A stretch of DNA of 64,000 nucleotides from Cocos nucifera (lineage: Eukaryota; Streptophyta; Magnoliopsida; Arecales; Arecaceae). This document shows positions 22,885 to 34,794 of the stretch, in pieces. Made by a program: the position numbers and the translations under genes. The stretch's first letter is position 1. Each line of letters begins with the position of its first letter. Under the pieces are notes generated by a model that was not told the origin of the DNA, did no database searches, and saw nothing but the letters and a program-made list of their open reading frames with translations. Where the stretch lies: the NCBI GenBank assembly GCA_006176705.1, contig QRFJ01000768.1:186001-250000 (forward strand), read 5' to 3'.

Positions 22885-25523
22885 TGTTAAAAAATGTATT
22901 CCAAAGTCAATCGTTAGCCTATTGATGGTTATGCAATATTATAACTATAATTGATTCATTAATAAATAAAATATATACTTTTGGCATTTTCATCACCAAG
23001 CATTCATCTTTTAGTGAACACCATTATTGTGATGAAGTCCTTAAGATGACCAAATGATAGATTGTTAACAAGGATGATAGCGTCTATCGAGCATAGATTA
23101 TTGTATGTCATATAGGTTGGTTGTTCTCTTAACTAAGGAGTATGAGATACTGGTATGGCATACAGATGAGATATAAGGATACATTATCATTGAACGTAAC
23201 CAACTCCAGCGCATTTTTTTGTTAAGAATATCTCTAATGGGATATAGGTATAAGTATCCTTTAGACCTGAGATCACTTCAATAACTTGCAAGCAACTCAC
23301 TGTGCTTTGGTATCAAACTAACTGAATTTCTAATTCAGTAATTGAAGACTTCTATGCACAGTTAAGTACTTGCAAAGTTGGTGTATGATCAAGATAGAAT
23401 TGACCACTCCAAGAGTTAGAGAAGAATTTGTCATTATATTTCAATATAGCAAAACCATGGTCAGGGTAATCCATAAGATGAATTTGATATTTTAAAATAT
23501 AATGTGGACAACCTAATCAGAGTTGACAGTTGAACTCTGAGGTGTCCTATGAGCATTTTGGTTAAGGAGATGAATTATATAGAAACTATATCCACATGGG
23601 TTCTAAGGATATTGTTCTATATATTCGACCTTTTCGACCATCGGGTACCATTGCTAGATGGTCACTTTGATTGGTATAAAAATTTGCTCCTATGCTACAA
23701 ACTTAGGTTTGGACCTATGAGGTCATGCATATTAGAGTTCACAATCTGATCAAAAATTTAATCAATAATTAAGAATCGTTCTATGGTTAAACGATCAATA
23801 CGATTAATGTTTAACCAAGTACAAGTATTGCAAGAGGATCGATTAGTAATTTAATTACTAATTAACTTAATTTGATTAAGCCAAAGGACTAAGATTAAGT
23901 TTAATTAAATATAATTTAATTAGATTTGATTTGGGCTTGATTGAATTAAGTCCAATTGATTTATTGGATAAGCCAAGTGTAAGAAAGAACTGTCCTAGTT
24001 CAACTAGGACTTTGGTCAACCCAATTTCTAATTTGATTAGAAAATTTATTTAGATTTAAATATGATTTAATCTGATTTAATTATATTCTTAATTGAGTTA
24101 AAACCTAATTTAATTGGATTGTTTTATTTTTGATTTAATTTGGTTTGAGAAACTAATTTTAGATCAAGCCAAAATAAAAATCTTAGTATGACTAGGATTC
24201 CTTATCTTGTGCCACCTTGACCCCATGCCATTCTCCCTTTATTTTTGGCGTAGAATTCCCTCTCCCTAGCCTTTCACACACATCTCCTCTCCCTCTCTCT
24301 CTCTTATTTAGAATAAGTTTTGGACATTGGCTTAAAAAGGTAAGTTGTTGTGGTTTGTTTGGATTCTATGTGATAGAATCCCAACAAACTTGGATTCCTT
24401 CCCTTGTGCCGCCCACACCTGATTTTCTTTCTTTATTTTCCATGGTAAAAGAAGATATTTTGTGCACCAATATCAGGTGGTCCACAGCATGGGATGAGGA
24501 GGGGGCACCCAAGTGTTGGGCGCCCCAACAACTTGCCTTATATTGACCTGCCTTATTTAAAAATTTGACCTAGACAAGGCTCTTCCATAACTTATTATTT
24601 AAAATAAATTTTTACTTAATTTTTTTGTGAAACATAGACCTTTGAGAGAGGTTTTGAGTGTAAGGAAAAGAAGGTATTTTGTACACCAATCTTAGGTGGT
24701 CCACAGCGTGGGATGAGGAGGGGGCGCCCCGACAACTTGCCTTATATTGACCTGCCTTGTCTAGGAATTTGACCTAGACAAGGCTCTTCTGTAACTTATT
24801 ATTTAAAATAAATTTTTATTTAAATTTTTTATGAAATATAAACTTTTAAGAGATATTTTGGGTGTGTAAAAATTAGAGAGAAAGGGTTCTTGAGCATTGG
24901 GTTTTCATAGACACCAATCTTGGTGTCTAGGTGAGAGAAGAAAGAAGAAGAAGAGGGTCTTCTTCTAGGATTTCTTCCATACATTCTTTTCTCTTCTTTT
25001 GAGATTTATTTTTTAGAGTGTCTCAGATCTAAAATTTTTTTTCCTTCTTCTAATCCTTGGAGAGTCCAATTTTGAAAAGAGAGAAGCACCGAATCGATCA
25101 TCAAAGAAGGATCAGTATAGTACTAGCATACTATGCTGATTTTCTACATCGAACTTCTAATCAGGGTTCGTGGACTTGTATGGATATCTCCTAGAGACTG
25201 GATGTGTGTGTGACTCAAGTCTCCATCCTTCAGCCCATATCAACAAGTTAGAACATCCAACTTGCATAGATAACAAAGATCTGATCTTCTGTTACTTATA
25301 TGATTCTGATCTAGTATAGATCTATATTGGTATGATCAACACTTGTTCTTTTCTTTTGTTTTTAATTTTTGATTTAACATCATGCCATAATTATGTAATA
25401 AAATTTTAGATCTAAGATATTCTTTAATTTTATAAATAAATATTAATTTATTTAAGTCTTTCGCTATCTGATCTTGAAAAAGTTTCTAGATCTAGCCATG
25501 AAATCCTAGATCTAGTCCCAATA
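22885..25523 (+). repeat. CopB-3 3' LTR
   Basis: 2639 bp, TGTTAAAAAATG to GTCCCAATA (decayed CAACA end). It is 156 bp longer than the 5' LTR, mainly because of a tandem duplication at 24451-24885. Confidence 0.85.
24451..24885 (+). repeat. Tandem duplication of about 219 bp in the CopB-3 3' LTR
   Basis: The unit starting GAAGATATTTTGTGCACC at 24451 repeats from 24670 (GAAGGTATTTTGTACACC) and runs through the acttattatttaaaataaat block twice. The second unit lacks about 15 bases after the GGGGGCGCC run. The 5' LTR has only one unit (from about 20187). Confidence 0.75.
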
Positions 25524-26700
25524 GGGATCACCATCTCGAACCAAGAAACTATAGTATCTATCCTGGTGATGTGGTACTCTATCAGATCGTCTTAATGGTG
25601 CAGATACACTATACTCTAGATCTGATCTAATCAAATTCAACTCAGATTCAGCTATAGGTGTCAGTTTTTCTACCTATTGAACTTTATCAAGTTCAACCTT
25701 AGAGGCAATAGTTCCTTCACTAAGGAACTTCTTTTTCGAAAAGATTGCCTTAAGGCTGATGAACACCTTTTATTTATTAGTATGATAGAAATAGTATCCT
25801 TTGGACTCTTTTGGGTACCCTATGAATATGCACTTGTCAGACCTAGGTCCAAGTTTTTCTGTAACTAACCTTTTGGTATAAGCCGGGCATCCCCAAATCT
25901 TAAGGTATGAAAATGCTGGCTTACGCCCTGTCCATATCTCATATGAAGTTTAACTACAAACTTACTTGGAACACTATTTAATAGATAGCAAGCCGATTCG
26001 AGTGCATATCCCTAGAAGGATATCAACATGTTGGCAAAACTCATCATAGATCGGACCATGTTTAACAGAGTCTGATTCCTCCTTTCAGACACACCATTAT
26101 ACTATGATGTTCCTGGGAAAGTTCATTAGAAGAGAATCTGATTCTGTCCTAGATATGTGAGAAACTCATCGAAAAGGTATTTTCCTCCTCGATCAAATCA
26201 AAGAGTTTTAATACTCTTCTTAGTTTGTTTTTCTACTTTACTTCAAAATTATTTGAACATTTTAAGTGAATCTGACTTATGTTTCATTAGATAGACATAT
26301 CCATATCTAGATAGATCATCTATGAAAGTGATGAAGTAGAAATATCCACCTCTGGCACTTGTGCTCATTGATCCACATACATTAGTATGTACTAGATCTA
26401 AGAGCTCAGTGGCTCTCTCATCATTTGCAATAAAAGATGACTTGATCATTTTACCAAGAAGATAAAACTCACAAGTTGAAAGTGATTCACAATCAATGAC
26501 TTCGAGGATTCCCTCTTGAGTCAACATGTTTATTCTATTCTTATTTATATGACTTAGCCTATAGTGCCATAAGTAGACATCTGATACACTATCTAATCTA
26601 GGGTACTTGCTAGTTGAATAGACTACGTTAACGGATTGTGATAGCATATACACACCATTATTCAAATGTCCAAAGAAAATAGCAACACCATTCATAATGA
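25524..26700 (-). pseudogene. CopB-2 integrase pseudogene
   Basis: Resumes the pol cut at 18575. On the minus strand, 26249-26695 is an intact 148-residue piece. It has a GAG-pre-integrase motif (LWHYRLSHINKNRINML), a zinc-binding tail with only part of the Cys pair (CEFYLLGKM) and the core start. The first catalytic Asp is replaced (VHTNVCGS), while FIDDLSRYGYVYL keeps the second region. The remainder down to 25524 holds the integrase C-terminal region (phase changes and stops near 25780-26240). The reading GYPKES-type motif around 25790-25830 is recognisable. Inactive. Confidence 0.8.
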
Positions 26701-26710
26701 TATTATAAAC

Positions 26711-26975
26711 TTATTTCTTTATTAAAATTTCATAATCATTTTTGGCCAGAAGGCCTATAGAAATTATATTTAAAAAAAAATTGGGATAGAAATGACAATC
26801 ACTAAGAATAATGGTATGGAACTCAAATACAAGTTTCAAAATTTCTAAAGCTAGAATTGGAACTGGTCTTCCATCTCCAACATTCAGGAATCTTTCGTCT
26901 TTCTCGAATCTCCTACTAATCTGCAACTCCTACAATGAATTATAAATATGGTAAGGGCTACCGGTATCCAATACC
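26711..26975 (-). pseudogene. CopB-2 protease pseudogene
   Basis: Aspartic protease that would cut the polyprotein. The active-site motif is intact: WVLDTGSPYHI on the minus strand, with DTGS at 26957-26968. A stop follows near 26930, and the remaining 71-residue frame (26711-26926) reads the typical C-terminal half (ILSDCHFYPNFFLNIISIGLL). The active site survives although the protein is broken. Confidence 0.75.
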
Positions 26976-26984
26976 CAATCAGTA

Positions 26985-27452
26985 TAATCATAAATAGAGA
27001 AATTGCAAGCAGTTATCATATAAATATCTTGTCCAGTAATAGCTTGCTTCTTTCTCTGTCTGTTCGAATCTAGGAAGGTAATATACTGAAAATAGTTTCT
27101 CTTTCAGTGCCCTGCTTCTTACAAAAAAAGCATTCAACTTGATTCTTATTGGGCTTGATCTTCCTGGTCTAGCCCTACACAGATATCCTAGCCCAAACTT
27201 GCATCTTCTCTACTTTCTTCTTCTTATTCTTCTTTCCTTTTCTAAAGGATCGAGAACCAGAAGACGAACCTTCCACTAAGTTTACTGACTCCTTGTGGAG
27301 TTGATGATCCTTCTCAAAGTTCTGAAGCAACCTAGTAACCCGTGGTAGTCTACTTCAGACTTTGTCATTCTGAAATGAGTGAGGAATGGAAGATAGAACT
27401 TGGGCAGCAAGTTTAGTATTGCAACTTTTCCAAGATGCTTATGCAAGAAAAA
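26985..27452 (-). pseudogene. CopB-2 gag C-terminal remnant
   Basis: Minus-strand gag tail: a 65-residue frame (27282-27479) and a neighbouring frame with SIPHSFQNDKV-like reading, a Lys/Arg-rich stretch (27200-27260), and a broken zinc knuckle (CFFCKKQG then frameshift, near 27100-27135). The N-terminal gag, leader and 5' LTR are missing. Homology to CopB ends near 27452, where CopA LTR sequence begins. Confidence 0.65.
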
Positions 27453-28682
27453 GCCATTCAAGATACAAGAATGAGTCAAATCAAATTTGACTTAGTTGCG
27501 ATGAATCAAAAAGATTACAGAAGGAGAAAGTTAGACTCAATCGTGTGCTAACACGATTACCTTGAATCTGATGGGATCTAATCCAAATCAATCAAAGTGG
27601 ATTAGCTTAATTGATGACATCTAGATCCAAACTCTTGTTTGTGTGATCCAGTTAGGTTTAGTTACATATGGTAATGAGATATATCATGATCTCTATCATC
27701 GACTTCATCAAAATATCATTCAATGGATCAGAACTTTTCTAATTCATACAATTAGAATGATCAATCATCAAAATCATTCTAATTGCTTCCAAAATCCACC
27801 AATGACACCTAGCAGTATATGGTGGCAATCCATCAGAACTAAAGTGAACCTCTCAATGTAGTTACCTATGTGATTGGATTCTTCTATCTTGAGCTCCGAT
27901 AGGATTAGGGTTAAGGTGAACTCGTCAAACCCAATATATGTCATATGAATTATTCATTCGATTCGAGTCCAATGTGAAACCCTAATAGAAATTCTTTCTA
28001 TCATCTTCACTCTGCCATGGCCATGGGCTTAAGGACTCAATCTCATGATTATCATAGGGCTACTCCTCATCTATCGAGGTAGATAGATCTCCTATTGGTA
28101 CAATCCAATTCCTATAATGAACATGCTATAGCCAACATACACCTCAGGATTTCGATTGACTAAGAGATCGAGTTATGGTATAGTCAAACTATAACACCCT
28201 CAAGGTAAACTATCAATGTCCCTCAGATCAAAGAACTAGACACACCACTACAGCATCGAGCCAGTCATTGATGAGAAGGTAGATTTTCTTATGACCGCTC
28301 GAGGTGGTCACTTTCAATGCTCTCATTTTCTAACGAATGTCTGTACTCTCGCTTCGGTGTCTCCACACCATAGACTTAAGATACATTTATCTTAAGAAAG
28401 TGATCGTATACCAACCTTCTAGATTGATCATTATCCTCATGATGATTCTACGATCAAAAGTAGTTTATGAGTTAATTATGAAAATTCATATCTTAAATTT
28501 TCAACTCTTGAAAATATGAATTGTCATTATCATTAACTCAAAGGATGTATCACAAATACTTTAAATACACACTATGATAGAAAATATTTTTTTTATTAAT
28601 TTATAGTTAAAATTATAAAATTATCCTTAGAGGTGTATTACAAGTGTTTAGCCAATTTGGCTTCTAGGACATACATCTAACA
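27453..28682 (-). repeat. CopA-2 3' LTR, truncated
   Basis: Right end ...ATACATCTAACA is the complement of the TGTTAGATG LTR start. The left part is missing: only about 1230 bp are present, against 2.3-2.6 kb in other CopA LTRs. The left edge abuts CopB-2 gag. Plus-strand frames here (27643-27861, 28337-28519) are not conserved proteins. Confidence 0.8.
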
Positions 28683-28697
28683 AACTCCTACTTGACC
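28683..28697 (-). promoter_or_regulatory. Polypurine tract of CopA-2
   Basis: The minus strand reads GGTCAAGTAGGAGTT just before the 3' LTR, matching CopA-1 (CAAGTGGAAGTT). Confidence 0.7.
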
Positions 28698-28702
28698 TAA
28701 AG

Positions 28703-29509
28703 CTAATTGGCTACAAATCTAAGTTCCATCTTCTCAAGGTGGGCTTTGATATTCTACTGGCTCAATGGCTTTGTCAGTGGGTCAGCCACATTATCTATAG
28801 TATCGACTCTCTTGACCTTGACGCATCCCTTCTCGAGGTAATCATGGATAAGGTGGTATCGCCGCTCGATGTGCTTGAATTTTTGGTGAGATCTCAACTC
28901 CTTAGCTAGGGCTATGGTGCCATTATTATCGCAGTACAGAGGGATGGCATCTAATGGCATCACTTCAAGCTCTGTGATGAACTTCTTATATCAGAATGCT
29001 TTTTTTGCAGCCTTCGATGCAGCGATGTACTCTACTTCCATGGTGGAGTCTGCTATCACCGTCTGCTTGAAACTCTTTCAACTGATAGCTCCATCATTAA
29101 AAATAAATAGACTTTTAGATGTCGACTTTCGATCATCTATGTCGGACATAAAATCTGAGTCTGTATACCCCTGGACCTGAAATTCTCCATTACCAAAAAT
29201 TAGAAACATATCTTTAGTCCTTCTCAAGTACTTAAGGATACATTTCACAGAAGTCCAGTACTCTTCATCTGAATTTGACTGATACCTGCTCGTGACACTC
29301 ACAGCATGGGCAATATCAAGTCGTGTACATAGCATGACATACATGAGGCTCCCTATTATCGAAGCATAAGAGATCTTACTCATGCATTCAATCTCCTCAG
29401 GTGTGCTAGGACACATCTTCTTAGAGAGTTGAATACCATGTTTGAAGGGCACTAATCTCCTCTTGGAGCTTTCCATGCTAAATCTTTTTAGCACCTCCTC
29501 TATGTACAT
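28703..29509 (-). pseudogene. CopA-2 RNase H pseudogene
   Basis: Minus-strand pieces 29078-29509 (143 residues: MYIEEVLKRFSMESS, SLMYVMLCTRLDIAHAVSVT, GYTDSDFMSDIDDRKSTS) and 28754-28963 (IPLYCDNNGTIALAKELRSH, DNVADPLTKPL) cover the RT-RNase H connection and RNase H. The segment between them has stops and a shifted frame, although the EAEY-type motif near 29010-29050 is readable. The final Trp is TAG at 28703-28705, so translation would end three codons early. Confidence 0.85.
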
Positions 29510-29512
29510 CTT

Positions 29513-30330
29513 CTATGAGAGATCCAGCATCCTATTTTGTCTATAGATCTTAATTCCTAGAATAAAAGATGCCTTTCCTAGATCTTTCATAGAGAACTCC
29601 TTACACAACCACATTTTGACTGTAGTCAGTATGGAAATATCATTCCCAATTAGGAGGATGTCATCCATGTACAGTATAAGAAAGACAACAGCGCTCTCAC
29701 TGACCTTTTTGAAAATACAGAGCTCCTTCCCATTCTTGATGAATCCAAATGATTTGATTACATCATTGAAATGAGCATTCCAGCTCTGAGATGCTTGCTT
29801 AAGTCTATATATGGCTCTTTGTAGCTTGCATACCTTATGATCATCATCACTGAATGTGAAACCTAGCGGTTGTTCTATATAAATATCTTTCTCAAGATAT
29901 CCATTTAAGAATGTCATTTTCATATCTATCTATCATATTTCATAATTGAAATTGACTGCAATAGCAAGCAAAATGCGAATGGATTTGTGCATGACTACTA
30001 ACGAAAAAGTATCCTGATAGTCAATGCCTTCGCGCTGACTATATCCTTTCGCTACGAGCCTTGCTTTGAATATCTCTATATTTTCATTGGTACCTATCTT
30101 TCTCTTGAAGATCTATTTATACCGAATAGGTACTATACCATCAGGTGGATCTACCAAAGTCTAGACTTGGTTCGAATGCATTAAGTCAATCTCTAACTTC
30201 ATTATTTCTAATCATTTTTCAAAGTCGATATCTGATATCATCTCATCATTGGTTTTGGGATCATCACCATGAATCCTATTTCCTATGAGAAATATTTTTT
30301 CTATGTTTTCTGATATAATACCTAAGTACC
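29513..30330 (-). pseudogene. CopA-2 reverse transcriptase pseudogene
   Basis: The minus-strand frame 29513-29923 (136 residues) contains FLNGYLEKDIYIEQPLGF, YRLKQASQSWN and the catalytic LILYMDDILLIGND, with YMDD at 29660-29671. Upstream (29930-30330) the RT entry (PIRYK/KW and EAMxxE-type motifs) is readable but carries stops. Copies DNA from element RNA in an intact element; this one is broken. Confidence 0.85.
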
Positions 30331-30339
30331 TTTCAGGAG

Positions 30340-31320
30340 GATGAAAAATTCAACTTGATCTATGAGGTGGAGGAGGTAGTATTTGGGTTGGCTTAATCTG
30401 ACTGGGTTCCATAGGTTCCTTAGCTCGTTTCTCATCGGAGACTATCTCCTCGAGTCTAATCTATCTTCTGATGCCACCATCCAGAATAAACTATTTTTGA
30501 AGAAAGATGGCATGTCGACTCATAATTATATTATGACTTTCAGAAGATAAAAATAATATCCTAATAAATCTTTAGGATATCCAATAAATCAAGCTCTAAA
30601 GGATCTAAACTCTAATTTATCTACCTGTTATCTCTTGACATGGGCTGAACAATCCCAAATTCTGAGATGACTCAAACTTGATTTCTTACCATACCATATC
30701 TCATACGGTGTGGTAGGAACGATCTTAGAGGAAACTCTATTCATTAAATATATAGTGGTTATTAGACTATGTCTCCAAAGAAACTCAGGAAGGTCCATGA
30801 AGCTCATCATAGATCGGACTATATCTAATAATGTCCTATTTTTTCATTCTAAAGTTCCATTGAGTTGAGGCATTCCAGGTGGAGTCCATTAAGAGACTAT
30901 GCCATTATCCTTAAGATAGTCTAAGAATTTTCGACTAAGATATTCACCTCCTCGATCTGATCGAAGAACCTTAAGGATTTTTTTATTTGCTTTTCTACTT
31001 CGAGTCTATATTTCTTGAATTTTTCAAAAGCTTCAGACTTATGTCGCATCAAATACACATATCCGTACCGAGATAAGTCATCGGTAAATGTGATGAAGTA
31101 GACATAATTGCCCCTAGCTGGCATATCAAATGGACCGCATACATCAGTATGTACTAGGGCAAGTAGGTCTACTGCCCTTTCCCCATGTCCTACAAAAGGA
31201 AGCTTGGTCATTTTATCATGAAGGCATGATTCACAAATTGGATATGACTCGAAAGTCAATGAACTCAATAGTTCAGATTTCTCTAATTTTATTTTTTTCA
31301 TAAAAAATATTACAATGGTC
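30340..31320 (-). pseudogene. CopA-2 integrase pseudogene
   Basis: Minus-strand 30921-31301 (126 residues) gives the zinc-binding tail CESCLHDKMTKLPF and the DDE core with both Asp regions kept (HTDVCGPFDMP and FTDDLSRYGYVYL). The third-residue region near 30850-30900 reads QLNGTLE then a stop. Frame 30628-30810 follows with MMSFMDLPEFLWRHSLITT and TPYEIWYGKKSSLSHL, the conserved C-terminal half. The segment 30340-30620 holds the linker to RT with several stops. Confidence 0.8.
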
Positions 31321-31329
31321 CTTAAGAAA

Positions 31330-31600
31330 ACTAATTACATAGCCTTCCTATGCTAAACATAAAATAGAAATCAAATTCCTGCTTGTTATAGACACATAAA
31401 AACAGTCCCTAAGAACTAAATCTAATCCTAACGATAATTGTAGAGAGTAGGTTTCCACGATCACAACAGCAACTCTTGCTCCATTTTCGATGCATAGGAT
31501 CATCTCACCATCCCTCAACCTTCTATTATCCTCAAGATCTTGCATAGAAGTGCACAAATGAGCACTAAAACCAAAGTCAAGCCTCTAACTGGATGTAGAA
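31330..31600 (-). pseudogene. CopA-2 protease pseudogene
   Basis: Minus-strand frame 31348-31557 reads MCTSMQDLEDNRRLRDGEM and CFYVSITSRNLISILCLA, typical of copia protease. The active-site triplet just upstream reads DFG instead of DSG/DTG (about 31577-31585), so catalysis would be lost even without stops. Confidence 0.7.
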
Positions 31601-31609
31601 GAAATCGTA

Positions 31610-32470
31610 AGGTTAGATCCTATAACGAGCATACCTTCAGAAGGACCTACCTCCTTCTTATTCTTCAAGCTGATCAGGTACAAAGGGCAGTTCCACTTTC
31701 AATGATCGTCAATATTACAATAGAAATATTTTTTTTATTGGTCTTCTTCTTCGGTTCTGCCTTCTTCTTCTTTCCACCTTCCAATTTCTGCTTCTTCATG
31801 ATCTTCTTCTTCTTTCTAAAAAACTTTCTCTTGGAAGAAGTTCGCTCCACAGCAAGTATTGAGCCTTTAGAATCTTTCATAGAAAGCTCAGTAGTAACTA
31901 GCATGTTCATAAATTCTGCCAAGTTATTCTGAGGTTTATACATATGGTAGTTCATGATGAACTACCCATATGCATCAGTCAAGGACTATAGAATTATATC
32001 AGTCTACAGATCCTGATCTAACTTAATACTGAACTTCTCAAGCTCTTCTAAATCCTTGATCATCATCAAACAATGATCTTGGATCGACTATCCATCATGC
32101 ATTTGAGCCTTAAATAGTCTCTTAGTGACTTGATATTTGGCTGCGCAACTTTGTTCACCAAATAACTCTTGTAGATGAGCCAACATTTGATGGCTAGTCA
32201 TAATGTCTTCATGTTGGCGCTGGAGCTTATCAGATATTGAGTCCAACATGTAATATCTGGCTTTATTATCTTCATCCATCTTTTCAAGAGATGCTCTCTA
32301 ATCAGTGAATGGACATGCTGGTAAAGTGGAAGGATCCTATTCCAACACATGAGTCAACTTCTCAGAACCCAAAATAATTTTGAAGTTTTGAAGCCAATCC
32401 TTGTAGTTGAGTCCGATCAGCTATGGATGTCCAGGATATAGGCTAGTGGGTTGGATGCAAATATTTTTCT
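31610..32470 (-). pseudogene. CopA-2 gag pseudogene
   Basis: Minus-strand gag from about 32470 down. Pieces 32088-32279 (DEDNKARYYMLDSISDKLQR) and 31674-31955 (ELSMKDSKGSILAVERTSSK, then a Lys-rich stretch) match CopA-1 gag. A zinc knuckle near 31690-31740 is degenerate (YFYCNIDDH then a stop; first Cys changed). The plus-strand frame 31540-31932 is a shadow of this region. Confidence 0.8.
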
Positions 32471-32479
32471 ATAGAGAGT

Positions 32480-34330
32480 CAAAGTTTTTAGTTAGATTTT
32501 ATAATTAGACTTAATCAATTTATTTAAAAATTTTATTTTTAAATAAATTAGGCTCTCACTATTTACTTGGATTCCTATACTTTCTTGGTAAAGATGCAAA
32601 AATCTTTATGATTATAGATTTTCAGTAGATGGTGCGGTACTACCAACTAGCTCATCATCTCACCTAATAGTTATTGCTGATGGGTCAATCGATGAGTGGA
32701 TAACTCTTGTCCAATGATTCTCTAATCATGGTGCATCCAAACCTGATCTCTAATTCATGAATCTCATCATGTCTGAAATATTGATCCACTTCTTAGTTAA
32801 GTCAAACCCATTATTTGCATGAATTGAATTTTCGATTGGGTCCCTCACCATATTCAAAATATTGAGCCTAATCCATCCTCCAACTCGTAGCATCCAATGC
32901 CTAATAAATATAGTTGCATCTTCTTGATGCAACTAAATTACTGTAACCAGTCGAGAACAATCAACCCCGAAAAGGATCCGCACATCTACAATCATGGAAG
33001 ACCTTAGACTTAATATTTTCTTAGGAAGATTTAATTTAGGTCTCTTTAAACTTGACTTGACTTAGTCATAACAGTTATGACAACCTAATAGCATGGATTG
33101 GCTTGAATTGTTAGCCACCTCAAATCAAAACTAGATCGACACAAATAGCCAGATAAGTGAGATCGATGGAAGGAATATGTCATTAACTCGATAAGAATGC
33201 ATTCAGATCGAGTAGCACCTAATTAAAAATTAGTCAGTCGTGTCTACCAAACTTATCTTAGATATCAAATTATTGAATCAGAACCAATTGGGTTAGCTTA
33301 CAATCCAGGCTCGAACCGTGTAGCCAAATTAGGTCTTGACTTAATTGAATCATATCTCAATGTGATTCGATCTTGACCTAGACTTAATCTTATTAGATTG
33401 GTCAAATTTAAGTTTTCTTTGATCCCACCTAACCAACTCTTGATTCGGTTTGATCAACCACTAGACCTAATTGAGCTATCCAAGTCCGAATCTAATTTTA
33501 TGAATATATCTTAGATCATAAAATTTATAATTTTATAATCTTAATTTTTAATTAAGTTTTAGATTCATGAATAAAATATATAACAAAATTTTAGGATTTT
33601 AGGATCTAAGATTTTATAGAAAAATAAGTTTTAATTTTTAATTAAGGACGATCGTGCAGCACCCCAACATGTCAAAGAACACCCCATCGAATTATAGGAG
33701 ATGGCCTTTAAATCTTACTTTGTTCTTATGACCGGACGGCCAAGAAAATTATCTTAATCAGAAATATAATTTTTACTACAAAACTAGTTAGATCTAAATT
33801 ATATATCGCTTATACAATTAATGATCTAACTTATACATATTTTGCATACATCTCATGTATTATAACTAAATTAAACATGTATGCTTTCAGATCTGATATA
33901 TCATATATAATATCTAAAAAGTAAAATTTAAATTTGATCACATCAAACAAAAATATTCTAGATATTTTATAGAACTATTCTATAACTAGTCTAAGCATGC
34001 ATCTTTCATATCTCATATGAAAAAATTAAAACTCTATTTTCTATTTTCTAGATCTTATTTTAACAATTACAACTTTAAAAAAATAAAAATTAAATAAATC
34101 TAAAATCATTTTTAATCAAATTAAAAATATGATTATGCTAGACTACATATAGAACTATTCTATTTTTAGTCTAGTCATACATCTCATACATTGTAGATCT
34201 AAATCATTCTAATTTTAATTTTTTAATTTTAGATCTAATCACATCTAATATGATATCTAAAATTATTTAATATTAGATCATAAATAAAAATAAATTAGAT
34301 CTAAAATAGATCTGAAGAACTACAAACACA
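32480..34330 (-). other. CopA-2 untranslated leader
   Basis: About 1.85 kb of non-coding sequence matching the CopA-1 leader inverted, including the ggcctttaaatc block (33655-33745) and diverged copies of the roughly 175-bp leader repeat (33780-34330, around agatattatat and tctagtc words). Open frame 32750-32932 has no conservation as protein. Confidence 0.6.
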
Positions 34331-34342
34331 GCTCTGATACCA
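34331..34342 (-). promoter_or_regulatory. Primer-binding site of CopA-2
   Basis: The minus strand reads TGGTATCAGAGC exactly, two bases from the LTR edge at 34345. Confidence 0.9.
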
Positions 34343-34344
34343 GT

Positions 34345-34794
34345 TGAAAGAAAATCTTATTTTTCACTGTAGGATCATGCAGATCTGATCAGATCTGGGG
34401 TGAATTTTTTTAAAAAATTCCTAAATTATCCAATCAAATCTAAGAGTTCTTAAATTTAATCATGATGATGTGATATTAAAAATTAAAAATAAAATTAAAT
34501 TAGATTTAATTTTTTATCTTGTTTGGATAATCTGATTATTCTGCGATGATCCTGATCTTTTCTAAGGTTCTGGAAGAAGCCACGCACGTGCCTAGCCTCT
34601 ACTAGTATCCACTCGAGCAGGATCTGGACATCTTCTCCTCGCAAATCTTTCCTCCAAAGATCGTATCTGAATCTGATCTGAAGAACTTTCAAAATAATTT
34701 GAGAAGGATACTTGTCCATCTCACGAACACCATCGCATAGATGTTAAACTCTTCATAATTTGATTAGATCTTCTTCTCTGATTTATGCCCAACC
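34345..34794 (-). repeat. CopA-2 5' LTR, left part
   Basis: Starts TGAAAGAAAATC after the PBS and matches the end of the CopA-1 LTR inverted (7330-7789). It is cut at 34794 by the Sirevirus array; the sequence continues at 45385. Confidence 0.8.
34790..34794. repeat. Target-site duplication of the gag-only array, left
   Basis: CAACC directly before the array; identical to 45380-45384. Confidence 0.8.

Larger units (their letters stand above)
18576..25523 (+). mobile_element. CopB-3, plus-strand Ty1/copia element with sequence gap
   Basis: Two CopB LTRs (18576-21058 and 22885-25523) around a short internal region with PBS, leader, a 164-N gap, the end of RT with RNase H, and a PPT. It sits inside the pol of CopB-2, a member of the same family on the other strand. 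Only about 1.8 kb of internal sequence is present where about 5 kb is usual. Either the gap is undersized or the middle of gag-pol was deleted. Confidence 0.85.
4021..27452 (-). mobile_element. CopB-2, old minus-strand Ty1/copia element, twice interrupted and truncated
   Basis: Reconstructed from four pieces: 3' LTR (4021-5143 plus 15513-16885), pol 3' half (16886-18575), and integrase-protease-gag (25524-27452). Two inserted elements, CopA-1 and CopB-3, separate the pieces. Removing them leaves a collinear minus-strand LTR, RNase H, RT, integrase, protease and gag. The 5' end (start of gag, leader and 5' LTR) is missing at the junction with CopA-2 near 27452. The five bases left of the LTR are GTAGG (4016-4020); the partner is lost. 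Confidence 0.75.

Noticed and set aside
31540..31932. 130-residue plus-strand frame
   Set aside because: Antisense shadow of CopA-2 gag; the Phe-rich run is the complement of the Lys-rich gag tail.
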